A DNA stretch of 5,949 bases from NCBI GenBank assembly GCA_016282655.1, contig JAEELK010000245.1, positions 1-5,949 of the forward strand, written 5' to 3'. This DNA is from Bacillota bacterium (GTDB taxonomy: Bacteria > Bacillota > Clostridia > Peptostreptococcales > Anaerovoracaceae). Of the stretch, positions 1 through 5,949 are shown in pieces. The position numbers were made by a program, and so were the translations under genes. The notes beneath the pieces were generated by a model that searched no databases, was not told where the DNA came from, and saw nothing but the letters and a program-made list of their open reading frames with translations. The first letter of the stretch is position 1. Every line of letters starts with the position of its first letter.

Positions 1-1639
1 CTCGTTTGCTTGCCCTGGTAGGTGATCTGCTGGCTGTGAAGCTCGTTCGTGTGATAGAGCGAGTCCAGCAGCAGATTGGCAAAGCCGTCGTTTGAACCCG
101 TTTCGATATAGTACCGCAGCAGGCTGCTTCCCTGGACGTCCTGCGGATCCATCTCCAGGATACGGCCGGCGGCGGAATTGGCGTAGACGATGTTGCCGTA
201 GGAGCCCAGCAGCAGCGCGCCGGTCGGCATGTTCTCCAGAAGGCGGTCGCGCATGATCCGCTGATGGCGGCCGGGCTCCGCCCACTCCACCTTGGTCAGG
301 TTCTTCACCCATTTCCAGGCGAAGGCGCGCCGCACCATGTGGACGATCTTCGTCGTCTCATCCAGATTCACCAGGACAAACACGACCGGCACCGGCAGCT
401 CCAGCACGAAGGCGCTGAGCAGACCAATGGGCACGATGATGCACCACAGGTTGACGATGTCCAGGATCGTCAGGTATTTCAGGTCGCCGCCGACGCTCAG
501 CATGCCGGTCGCGATGACGGAGCAGAGGGAGCCGAACACGCATTTGAAGCCGAGGACCGCCAGCATGAATTTCAGATACTGCTGGGACTGCGCGGAGAGA
601 TTGGGATTGAGCGCGGCGATCTGATTGCGGAACAAGAGCAGGAACGCGCAGATGAGCGAGCCGATGAGGACGTTCATCTTCATGGAATCGACGGCATGCC
701 TCTTGGCGTCGTTGAATTGGCCGTTGCCCAATTCCTGACCCAGAAGGATGCCCGTTCCGGTCGAGGCGCCGTTGTAGAGGGATACGAGGAGGCTGCCCAC
801 CAGCATCGTCATTGCGTTCGCCGCGACGGCGTCCTTCCCAAGATGGCCGATAATGGCGGCGATGGCCGTGTTGGCCAGGATCCACGCGCCGTTCTGGATC
901 ATCGGCGGGAAGGCGTAATGGAAGAACTTCCGCCGGATCCCCTTGTAGGCGTTCAGGAGCTTTCCGAACTCGACCCGGACCGCATTCTCCTTCCGGTTCG
1001 TCGCCAGCAGGATCAGCAGGTTGACGACCATCACGACGGAGGTGCAGAGCGCCGCGCCGGAGATGCCCATCGCCGGGAGGCCGAACATGCCGAAGACGAA
1101 GATCAGATCCAGCACCAGATTCAGCACGCCGGAGACGACGCTGATGGCCGTCACGATGCGGGTCCTGCCGGAGTTTTTCAGGATCGTCATCCAGGACTGG
1201 ACAAAGGGCATCAGCAGGAAAGACACGCAGATGTAGCGAAGGTAGGATTCGCCCAGCGTGACGAGCGTAGCGTCGTTGGTCAGCACCTTCATGATGATCC
1301 CGGGGAAGAGCAGCGCCAGCAGGAAGAAGAAGACCCCCAGCAAAACGGAATACTGCAGCCCGGTGACCATCACACGCTGGACAGACTCCAGATCCTTTTT
1401 CCCGTAGTACTGCGCCGCGAGCGCGGAAATACCGACGCCGGCCGCCCCGACCAGGCAGTTGATGATCATGGCGACCTGATTGGCCAGGGAAACGGCCGCG
1501 AGGGATTCGCTGCTCAGGAAGCCGCCACGATCGTATCGGTCGCGCCGATCACAGCCATCAGGAGCGTCTGAAGCATGACCGTAGGCACCGTTTTGAAGTA
1601 GCGGGAGGCATACTCACGGTCTTTGAATATCAAGCTCAT
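1..1639 (-). CDS. MATE-family efflux transporter fused to a C-terminal PAS domain (3' end off window; apparent frameshift near residue 39)
   Basis: Inner-membrane MATE transporters (Na+ or H+ antiporters of the MOP superfamily) export drugs or metabolites. From the ATG at 1639 the frame reads 41 codons and meets TGA at 1516-1514. One frame over, it continues without a stop to position 1, so restoring one base gives at least 546 residues. Residues about 10-449 look like a complete two-lobe MATE core: an N-terminal VMLQTLL...GATDTIV segment, LAAVSLANQV, GISALAAQYYGKKD, NLVLDLIFVFGMFG (N-lobe end), the second lobe's PPMIQNGAW and TGTGILLGQELG, and the typical ending RRAFAWKWVKNLT. After a short charged linker (450-463), residues 464-546 match a PAS domain (LLENMPTGALLL, GNIVYANSAAGRILEM). 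PAS is not normally part of MATE proteins. The gene lies 30 bp after the STAS-kinase-HATPase gene, with no terminator visible between them, and has GAGGGGAG at 1658-1651, 11 nt before the ATG. The domain after PAS is off-window. The transporter call is confident; the substrate is unknown. Confidence 0.9.
1521..1528 (-). other. Apparent single-base deletion (frameshift) in the MATE-PAS gene
   Basis: On the minus strand the upstream frame reads ...GAT ACG ATC GTG, then GC, then GGC TTC CTG AGC in the frame that continues for over 500 codons. Only two bases separate the frames. A restored codon there would give DTIV-x-GFLSSESLAAVSLAN, which matches the conserved first-to-second helix region of MATE proteins. 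One base missing from the G/C-rich GTGGCGGC run explains the break. It may be an assembly or sequencing error or a genuine inactivating mutation. I see no slippery heptamer supporting programmed -1 frameshifting. Confidence 0.8.
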
Positions 1640-1650
1640 CTCGTCTGCTT

Positions 1651-1658
1651 CTCCCCTC
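1651..1658 (-). promoter_or_regulatory. Ribosome binding site for the MATE-PAS gene
   Basis: The minus strand reads GAGGGGAG followed by 11 nt and then ATG at 1639. The spacing is slightly long but acceptable. This supports the ATG as the real start even though the frame is interrupted 41 codons later. Confidence 0.6.
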
Positions 1659-1669
1659 ATTCAGTTCTC

Positions 1670-3250
1670 TTACAGATTCTTTTTCAGCGTGAGGATGTTC
1701 TGCCCGTCGCGGTATTCATAGCTCACGTCGTCCATGGTCTTCTTTACCATGAACACGCCGAGACCGCCGACCTTCCGCTGCTCGGCGGGAATCGTCAGAT
1801 CCGGGTCGTCCATGGCCAGAGGATCATAGGGGATGCCGCGGTCGAGGAAGGTGATCGTCACCGAGATGGGCTCCTCGGAGACCTCCACGCGCACCGTGGC
1901 CGCGCCCTTCTCCGGCGCGTAGGCGTAGTTGGCGATGTTGACGAAGACCTCTTCCACGGCGAGGGCGATCTGCATCTGCGCCTTCGGCGAGCAGTCGAGC
2001 TCCGCCAGGCGCTCCTCGACGAAGGTCTGCACCTCCGGCAGGTTCTCCGTCGTCGCCTCGATCTCCAGCTCGTTGGCCGTGAAAAGCAGCGTGTCCGTAT
2101 GCTCCAGCAGGGAGAGCAGCTCGCTCTTCCAGAGCTCGATCTCCGCCCGGCCGCTCTCCGTCTCCAGGCCCTTGCGGCGGATGGAGCGGCGGATCATGCG
2201 CGTATAGCCCACGATGCGCGCCTTGTCCTCCACCTCGCGGAGCTTGGTGGGACAGTTCGTGCCCAGATAGGCCGCCAGCGACCTGCGCCAGAAGGCGCCG
2301 CCGGTCTCGAAGTCAAAGCCCTGGAATTTCTTGATGGTCTCGTGATCCATCTCCGAGTAGCCGACGAAAGAATTGAACATGCTCGCCAGCTCGAAGACCG
2401 GGTGGCCGACCGCCAGCGTGTCCATGTCGATGAGCAGCACCTCGTCGTTCTGCAGCTCCAGGTTTTTGGTGTGGTAGTCGCCGTGGATCATGTGATCGTC
2501 ATGGGGCACGGCCTCCACCAGCGCGAGCAGCTTCTTCCCCGCCTCCTCCGGCAGGTACTCGAGCGTGAAGCGCGCCCAGGAGAGCGCGGTCTCCCTCATA
2601 TCCGGCAGCTTGCCGGCGGGGACCAGTGTGCCGTGGATCTTTTTGAGCATGTCCACGTATTCTTTGACGCACCAGTCCATCTTGTCCGGCTCCGTGGCCA
2701 GGATCTTGGAGAAGGAGCTGGCGTTTAGCAGCTCGAAGACGCTGCCGTAGCTCTCGCCGACGCGGACCACATCGTAGGAAATGGCCGTGGGGATGCCCAG
2801 GATCAGCGCGAGCTTGGCCACCTCGCGCTCGTGCTGGATGTCCGCAAGCGCGTCGGCATTGTTGTAGACCTTGACGACGTTGTCCTGGTCGATGCGGTAA
2901 ATGGTGCCGTTGGCGCCGCGCCCGATCTCCTCGCAGCCCTCCACGGAGACGACGCGGTAGGCCTTCTCCACGTGCATCATCTCGGTGAAGCCGGTCATAT
3001 CCAGGATCTCATAGACCTCCGAGCCGACATTGACGATCGAGAGCTCCGGGTAGGTCTTTTTGACCCGCAGGATCACGCGCAGGCCCGCGCTGGAAATGTA
3101 GTCGAGAGAGGAGGCGTCCAGCACAACGGCGCCGACCTCCCGGCCGTCCAGCTGATCGAGAATGGTCTTTTCCGCCTGGGCGGCGTTTGTGGAATCGATC
3201 CGGCCGGACAGCGGGATAACAACGACTGCGTTATTCGTTTCCTTATTCAT
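1670..3250 (-). CDS. STAS - APH-type kinase - RsbW-like HATPase fusion (partner-switching regulator), 526 aa
   Basis: This cytoplasmic protein joins three signalling modules. Residues 1-100 are a STAS anti-sigma-antagonist domain (LDASSLDYISSAGLRVIL; likely phospho-acceptor in S53/S54). Residues about 105-385 have the aminoglycoside phosphotransferase/choline kinase fold: glycine-rich loop EEIGRGANGTIY (110-115), VVK lysine K127, catalytic HGDYHTKN (D258, N263) and metal-binding IDMD (D275). Key residues look intact, so catalysis is plausible; the substrate is unknown. Residues about 393-526 form a GHKL ATPase of the RsbW/SpoIIAB type: N-box EEVFVNIAN (E434, N438), G1 box FLDRG (D470) and G2 box GGLGVFMV (495-502). 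By family role, this domain would phosphorylate STAS serines and bind the unphosphorylated form. The start at 3250 is chosen over an in-frame ATG at 3349 because GGAGGG lies 8 nt upstream and the longer form would add 33 unlikely residues overlapping the phosphatase gene. The chosen start still overlaps the phosphatase stop by 8 nt, implying coupled translation. The kinase part recalls the TIGR02172-like APH family (from memory, unchecked). Confidence 0.93.
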   Translation of the reverse strand: MNKETNNAVVVIPLSGRIDSTNAAQAEKTILDQLDGREVGAVVLDASSLDYISSAGLRVILRVKKTYPELSIVNVGSEVYEILDMTGFTEMMHVEKAYRVVSVEGCEEIGRGANGTIYRIDQDNVVKVYNNADALADIQHEREVAKLALILGIPTAISYDVVRVGESYGSVFELLNASSFSKILATEPDKMDWCVKEYVDMLKKIHGTLVPAGKLPDMRETALSWARFTLEYLPEEAGKKLLALVEAVPHDDHMIHGDYHTKNLELQNDEVLLIDMDTLAVGHPVFELASMFNSFVGYSEMDHETIKKFQGFDFETGGAFWRRSLAAYLGTNCPTKLREVEDKARIVGYTRMIRRSIRRKGLETESGRAEIELWKSELLSLLEHTDTLLFTANELEIEATTENLPEVQTFVEERLAELDCSPKAQMQIALAVEEVFVNIANYAYAPEKGAATVRVEVSEEPISVTITFLDRGIPYDPLAMDDPDLTIPAEQRKVGGLGVFMVKKTMDDVSYEYRDGQNILTLKKNL

Positions 3251-5447
3251 TTTCTTTTCCCTCCAGATCCCCGGCTGCTTCCGCCGGTTTCCCATAATAC
3301 TCCATGCAGAGCATCGTGATGTCGTCAAACTGCTCTGCGTCCTGCACAAAAGCGTCCACCGCGCCGCGCACGTTCTTCAAAACCTTCTCCGGGCAGGCGT
3401 CGGTCTCGGCGTTGAGCGCGGCGAGCATCCGCTCCGTACCGAAGAGCGCATTGTCCGCGTTGGTCGCCTCGGGCACGCCGTCGGTGTAGAGGAAGAGCTT
3501 GGCTCCCGGCTCCAGCGTCATCTCGTATTCCCGGTAATGCACGCCGTCCATCGCGCCGATCGCCAGGCCGTGCTTGTCCCGGAACAGCTCAAAGCTGCCG
3601 TCCGGCGTTTTCTTCAGCACCGGGTATTCATGCCCGGCATTGGCCGCCGTCAGCCTTCCGGTCGAGATCTCCAGGATCCCGACCCATACCGTGACGAACA
3701 TCTCCTCCTGGTTGTTGGAGCAGATCGCCTGGTTGGTCTTTGTCAGGATCTCCGCGGGAGAGCCGCCCAGCATGGCCACGCTCTGCAGGATGATCTTGGT
3801 GGCCATCATGAAGAGCGCCGCGGGCACGCCTTTTCCGGAGACGTCCGCCATGACCATGCACAGATGGTCGTCGTCCACGAGGAAGAAATCATAGAAGTCT
3901 CCTCCGACTTCCTTGGCGGGATCCATGCTCGCGTAGATATCGAACTCATCCCTGCCCGGGAAGGGCGGGAAGATGTGCGGCATCATGGCCGTCTGGATGC
4001 GCGTCGCCAGGGCGAGCTCCGTCCCGATGCGCTCCTTCTCCGCGGTGATCGTCGTGATCTGCGTGATGTAGCTGCGCGTACGTTCGGAGAGCTTGGCGAA
4101 GGATTCGGCCAGCACCTCGATCTCGTCGTTTGTGCGGTAGACGTCCTCCATCTCGAAGGCCTGGTCGCTGCCGCCGAGGGCGTTGATGCGGCTCGTCATA
4201 TGCTCCAGCGGCTTTACGATCCGATTGGACAGCAGCAGCGCGCAGGTCGCGGCGAGCAGCGCGATGACCAGCGTCGCCAGGCGCGCGGTCTGCGAGGAGC
4301 GCGTCGCGCCCTGTCTGTAGGCGCCCTGCGCCTCCTCGTTGATGCGCGCGAAGCGATCCAGCATCGCGGAGGTCGGCTGATCGGTGACGTCCTTTTCCAC
4401 CACCGAAACGATCGCCCAGCCCAGGGTGTCCATGGGCGCGCCGCTCAGGTAATATGCTTTTCCGCCGATCTCAGTCAGCACCAGGTCGGTTCGCTCCGTG
4501 AGCGCGCGGGTGACGAAGGCGGCGAGCTCGGCGTTCTCGTTTTTGCGCAGGTCCGCAGCCTCTTCCGCCAGCTCGACCTTGAAGACGCCCTCCTTCTGCG
4601 GGGAGAAGAGCACCTGCCCGTCCTCGTTGATCACGCAGAGGAAGCCGTTCTCAGAGGAGGTGCTCAGCACGTAATCGCGCACGGAGGTCAGGAACACATC
4701 CGCGCCGATCACGGCGACAAGCTCTCCGTCCCGATAGACCGGGGCGGCGCAGACCAGACCCGGAATGTCCGTATAGGCGTCGAGCTCCACGCCGGTGAAG
4801 ATCAGTTCCCCGGCCTCGGCCGCCTGCAGATACCAGGGGCGCTGCCGCACATCGAAGTCGGGAACGCTGCCGTCGGCTCCACAGTAAGCGCCGGAGCGGT
4901 CGTTCACGAAGAGGATGCAGCCGTCGGCCGTCGCCACGAAGCAAGAACCGAGCTTGTCGGAATTCTCGAACATGGCGAGCATGATATCGCTCATGTTCGA
5001 AACCAGACCCAGCGCCTCGGACTGAGCCGGATCGACCCCCTTCTCGTGGAGCATCTGCACGGAGGGCACGCCGTCATTGGCCGCGTCGGGCGCGGAGACG
5101 GTGCGGGGCGCAAAGCTCTCCGCATGGGCAAAGAGCTCTTCGGCAAAAGCCCGCAGCGTCATCACGTCGGTACGCACGTCCGCGAAAAGCTCGTTGGCGA
5201 TATACGCCTGCAGCGCCGTGGTGCGGGTCATGGAAGAATCCAGGACGGCCTTCATGGTCTCTTCCGAGACCGTCCCGATCGAGATCTGCTGCTCGGCGGC
5301 AGCTTCCTGTACCACGTTCGCCAGACTTTTTTTCTGATAGAGAGACACGGCGGCGTAGAGCCCGATGAGCGCAAAGATGAAAATCAGCATCAGATTGCAT
5401 ATCTTCTGCTGTACGCCGCCGAGCTTGATTCCCCGGATGATTCTCAT
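3243..5447 (-). CDS. Membrane sensor phosphatase: dCache - HAMP - SpoIIE/PP2C, 734 aa
   Basis: This is an RsbU/SpoIIE-family serine phosphatase that should dephosphorylate STAS proteins at the membrane in response to an external signal. Residues 18-37 form the first membrane helix (LMLIFIFALIGLYAAV). Residues about 40-386 are an extracellular double-Cache sensor with the RPWY signature (203-206) and D250 at the end of its first subdomain (VIGAD). Residues 388-407 are the second helix. Residues 408-460 are HAMP (NRIVKPLEHMTSRINAL), leading into a signalling coiled coil (about 450-485). Residues 487-716 are the PPM phosphatase, with GGDFYD (D517), ADVSGKG (D535), YTDG (D656) and FDDIT (D708/D709), so the metal-binding aspartates look intact. 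The gene starts at an ATG overlapping the STAS stop (ATGA, 5447-5444) with no clear Shine-Dalgarno, suggesting coupled translation with its probable substrate. It ends inside the start of the STAS-kinase-HATPase gene. The ligand is unknown; the Cache motif partly resembles amino-acid-binding Cache domains. Confidence 0.95.
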   Translation of the reverse strand: MRIIRGIKLGGVQQKICNLMLIFIFALIGLYAAVSLYQKKSLANVVQEAAAEQQISIGTVSEETMKAVLDSSMTRTTALQAYIANELFADVRTDVMTLRAFAEELFAHAESFAPRTVSAPDAANDGVPSVQMLHEKGVDPAQSEALGLVSNMSDIMLAMFENSDKLGSCFVATADGCILFVNDRSGAYCGADGSVPDFDVRQRPWYLQAAEAGELIFTGVELDAYTDIPGLVCAAPVYRDGELVAVIGADVFLTSVRDYVLSTSSENGFLCVINEDGQVLFSPQKEGVFKVELAEEAADLRKNENAELAAFVTRALTERTDLVLTEIGGKAYYLSGAPMDTLGWAIVSVVEKDVTDQPTSAMLDRFARINEEAQGAYRQGATRSSQTARLATLVIALLAATCALLLSNRIVKPLEHMTSRINALGGSDQAFEMEDVYRTNDEIEVLAESFAKLSERTRSYITQITTITAEKERIGTELALATRIQTAMMPHIFPPFPGRDEFDIYASMDPAKEVGGDFYDFFLVDDDHLCMVMADVSGKGVPAALFMMATKIILQSVAMLGGSPAEILTKTNQAICSNNQEEMFVTVWVGILEISTGRLTAANAGHEYPVLKKTPDGSFELFRDKHGLAIGAMDGVHYREYEMTLEPGAKLFLYTDGVPEATNADNALFGTERMLAALNAETDACPEKVLKNVRGAVDAFVQDAEQFDDITMLCMEYYGKPAEAAGDLEGKENE
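3259..3264 (-). promoter_or_regulatory. Ribosome binding site that fixes the start of the STAS-kinase-HATPase gene
   Basis: GGAGGG on the minus strand lies 8 nt before the ATG at 3250, inside the 3' end of the phosphatase gene. It selects the 526-residue form over the longer frame beginning at 3349, which would encode a leader with no STAS homology. Confidence 0.75.
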
Positions 5448-5743
5448 TCGATGTTCAGAATATCCGTAAAGCCGGTGACTTCAAGGATTTCCATGATGGT
5501 CTCGCCCACATGCGTCAGCTCCATCCTGCCCTGCTTCGCCATGGCCTTGTGCGCAGAGAGGAGCACGCGCAGCCCGGCGGAGGAGATGTACTCCAGTCCC
5601 GCGAAATCCAGCACGAGGTTTTCAAGCCCCTCCAGGTCGTCCTTCAGTTTCTTTTCCAGGTCCGGAGCGGTGTTCGTATCCAGCCGTCCCTCCAGGCGGC
5701 AGGTCAGATTTCCGTTCTCACGAGTTTTTTCGATGTTCAGCAC
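5444..5743 (-). CDS. STAS-domain anti-sigma factor antagonist (RsbV/SpoIIAA-like), 99 aa
   Basis: This small cytoplasmic protein is a single STAS domain of normal family length. In partner switching, such a protein is phosphorylated by an RsbW-type kinase and reactivated by a SpoIIE-type phosphatase; the free form then binds the kinase and releases its target. It shows the early strand (NLTCRLEGRLDTNTAPDLE), the phospho-acceptor loop (LVLDFAGLEYISSAGLRVLL, S54/S55) and the C-terminal helix (IMEILEVTGFTDIL). Aligned by the GL pair to DSSGL of SpoIIAA, the usual second serine is replaced by A56, making S55 the best phospho-site candidate. The start is GTG at 5743, supported by AAAGGAG 6 nt upstream. 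It is the first gene of the operon and overlaps the phosphatase start by 4 nt. It is similar to the STAS domain of the downstream fusion, so the pair may be duplicates competing for the same HATPase domain. Confidence 0.95.
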   Translation of the reverse strand: MLNIEKTRENGNLTCRLEGRLDTNTAPDLEKKLKDDLEGLENLVLDFAGLEYISSAGLRVLLSAHKAMAKQGRMELTHVGETIMEILEVTGFTDILNIE

Positions 5744-5749
5744 AGCGAA

Positions 5750-5756
5750 CTCCTTT
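5750..5756 (-). promoter_or_regulatory. Ribosome binding site supporting the GTG start of the STAS gene
   Basis: AAAGGAG on the minus strand is 6 nt from GTG at 5743. The strong match and ideal spacing justify a non-ATG start; no ATG lies nearby that would keep the first STAS strand. Confidence 0.8.
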
Positions 5757-5802
5757 CCGGGCGTGTTTTCGCCCGCATTCTTCTGCAGATGATATCAGTT
5801 TG

Positions 5803-5830
5803 ATTTTACAATACCGCGGAGAAAAAACAA
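5803..5830 (-). promoter_or_regulatory. Candidate sigma-70-type promoter for the operon
   Basis: On the minus strand, TTGTTT (5830-5825) and TAAAAT (5808-5803) are separated by 16 bp, in an AT-rich island that stands out from the GC-rich surroundings. A further AT-rich run (AAATTATATTTTTAA, about 5846-5832) lies just upstream and could act as an UP element. Initiation would fall near 5797, giving a leader of roughly 50 nt before the GTG. An 8-bp palindrome, TGATATCA (5790-5797), sits at the expected start point and could be an operator, but it is short enough to be chance. The call rests on pattern only; the -35 match is weak. Confidence 0.45.
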
Positions 5831-5922
5831 GTTAAAAATATAATTTCATCCCTTTTGGGAGAAGAAAAAGTCCGGGAACGCAGGGATCTGCGGGAAGAAA
5901 ACTCCGTCCCGCGCTGCTGTTT

Positions 5923-5949
5923 GCCGGCCGCCCTCCCGGGGCGGCCGGC
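5923..5949. repeat. Perfect 11-bp GC-rich inverted repeat at the window edge
   Basis: GCCGGCCGCCC (5923-5933) and its exact reverse complement GGGCGGCCGGC (5939-5949) flank a 5-nt loop. The stem would be very stable. On the minus strand it is followed by AAACAGC rather than a T-run. On the plus strand, what follows lies outside the window. It could be the stem of an intrinsic terminator for a rightward transcript or a remnant between transcription units; function is not shown. Two weaker inverted repeats lie next to it: CGCAG/CTGCG at 5879-5892 and GCGGGA/TCCCGC at 5890-5912. A short TCCC-TTTT-GGGA hairpin is at 5849-5860. No coding region is evident in 5744-5949. Confidence 0.6.

Noticed and set aside
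1514..1528. Programmed -1 ribosomal frameshifting joining the two MATE frames.
   Set aside because: There is no X XXY YYZ slippery heptamer before the TGA, and I saw no obvious downstream pseudoknot. A simple one-base deletion explains the data better.
264..1571. A 435-codon plus-strand open frame opposite the MATE-PAS gene.
   Set aside because: The composition is His/Asp/Gln/Arg-heavy with no recognisable motif. The opposite strand encodes a clear MATE transporter over the same stretch.
1670..3250. Aminoglycoside resistance phosphotransferase.
   Set aside because: The APH fold is present but embedded between STAS and RsbW-like domains in a signalling operon, so a resistance role is unlikely.
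3251..3349. N-terminal extension of the STAS-kinase-HATPase protein from an ATG at 3349.
   Set aside because: The extra 33 residues have no STAS character and would overlap the phosphatase gene deeply. The ATG at 3250 has a well-placed GGAGGG.
3162..5792. An 876-codon plus-strand open frame spanning the phosphatase and STAS genes.
   Set aside because: It is antisense to two strongly supported genes with intact motifs. Its translation is rich in Arg, His, Asp and Glu without domain-like patterns, as expected from the complement of GC-rich coding sequence.
5832..5865. Intrinsic terminator on the minus strand (TCCC-AAAA-GGGA hairpin, then an AT-rich run ending in TTTTT).
   Set aside because: The stem is only 4 bp and the T-run is separated from it by about 10 nt, so termination would be weak. 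The AT-rich run fits better as promoter-flanking sequence.

Overview
The window carries one leftward (minus-strand) operon of at least four genes, read from about position 5800 down through position 1. Base composition is GC-rich (about 60% by eye). The Shine-Dalgarno sites are strong AAAGGAG/GGAGGG types. The partner-switching proteins resemble those common in anaerobic Bacillota, so a high-GC gut-type Clostridia member is my best guess. That assignment is inference; no taxonomic marker gene is present.

Layout in transcription order. 5949-5744: non-coding leader with an AT-rich candidate promoter and several inverted repeats, including a perfect 11-bp stem at the window edge. 5743-5444: free-standing STAS protein (RsbV/SpoIIAA-type anti-sigma antagonist) with a GTG start. 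5447-3243: membrane phosphatase built as TM, extracellular dCache sensor, TM, HAMP, SpoIIE/PP2C; it overlaps the STAS gene by ATGA. 3250-1670: three-part fusion of STAS, an APH/choline-kinase-fold phosphotransferase and an RsbW-like HATPase; it overlaps the phosphatase gene by 8 nt. 1639-1: MATE-family multidrug/metabolite transporter fused to a C-terminal PAS domain. This last gene runs off the window and carries one apparent single-base frameshift at 1521-1528.

Likely logic: an extracellular ligand acts on the dCache domain and controls the SpoIIE phosphatase. The phosphatase dephosphorylates the free STAS protein and/or the STAS domain of the fusion. The RsbW-like domain is the expected opposing kinase and the partner of dephosphorylated STAS. 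All parts of a partner-switching cycle (two STAS, one phosphatase, one HATPase kinase) lie in three overlapping genes. A second, different kinase fold sits inside the fusion, and no sigma factor is seen. The output is therefore unknown; it may be an off-window sigma factor or the PAS-bearing transporter. The most unusual points are the STAS-APH-HATPase fusion and the MATE-PAS fusion.

Very long plus-strand open frames antisense to these genes are composition artefacts and are not annotated.
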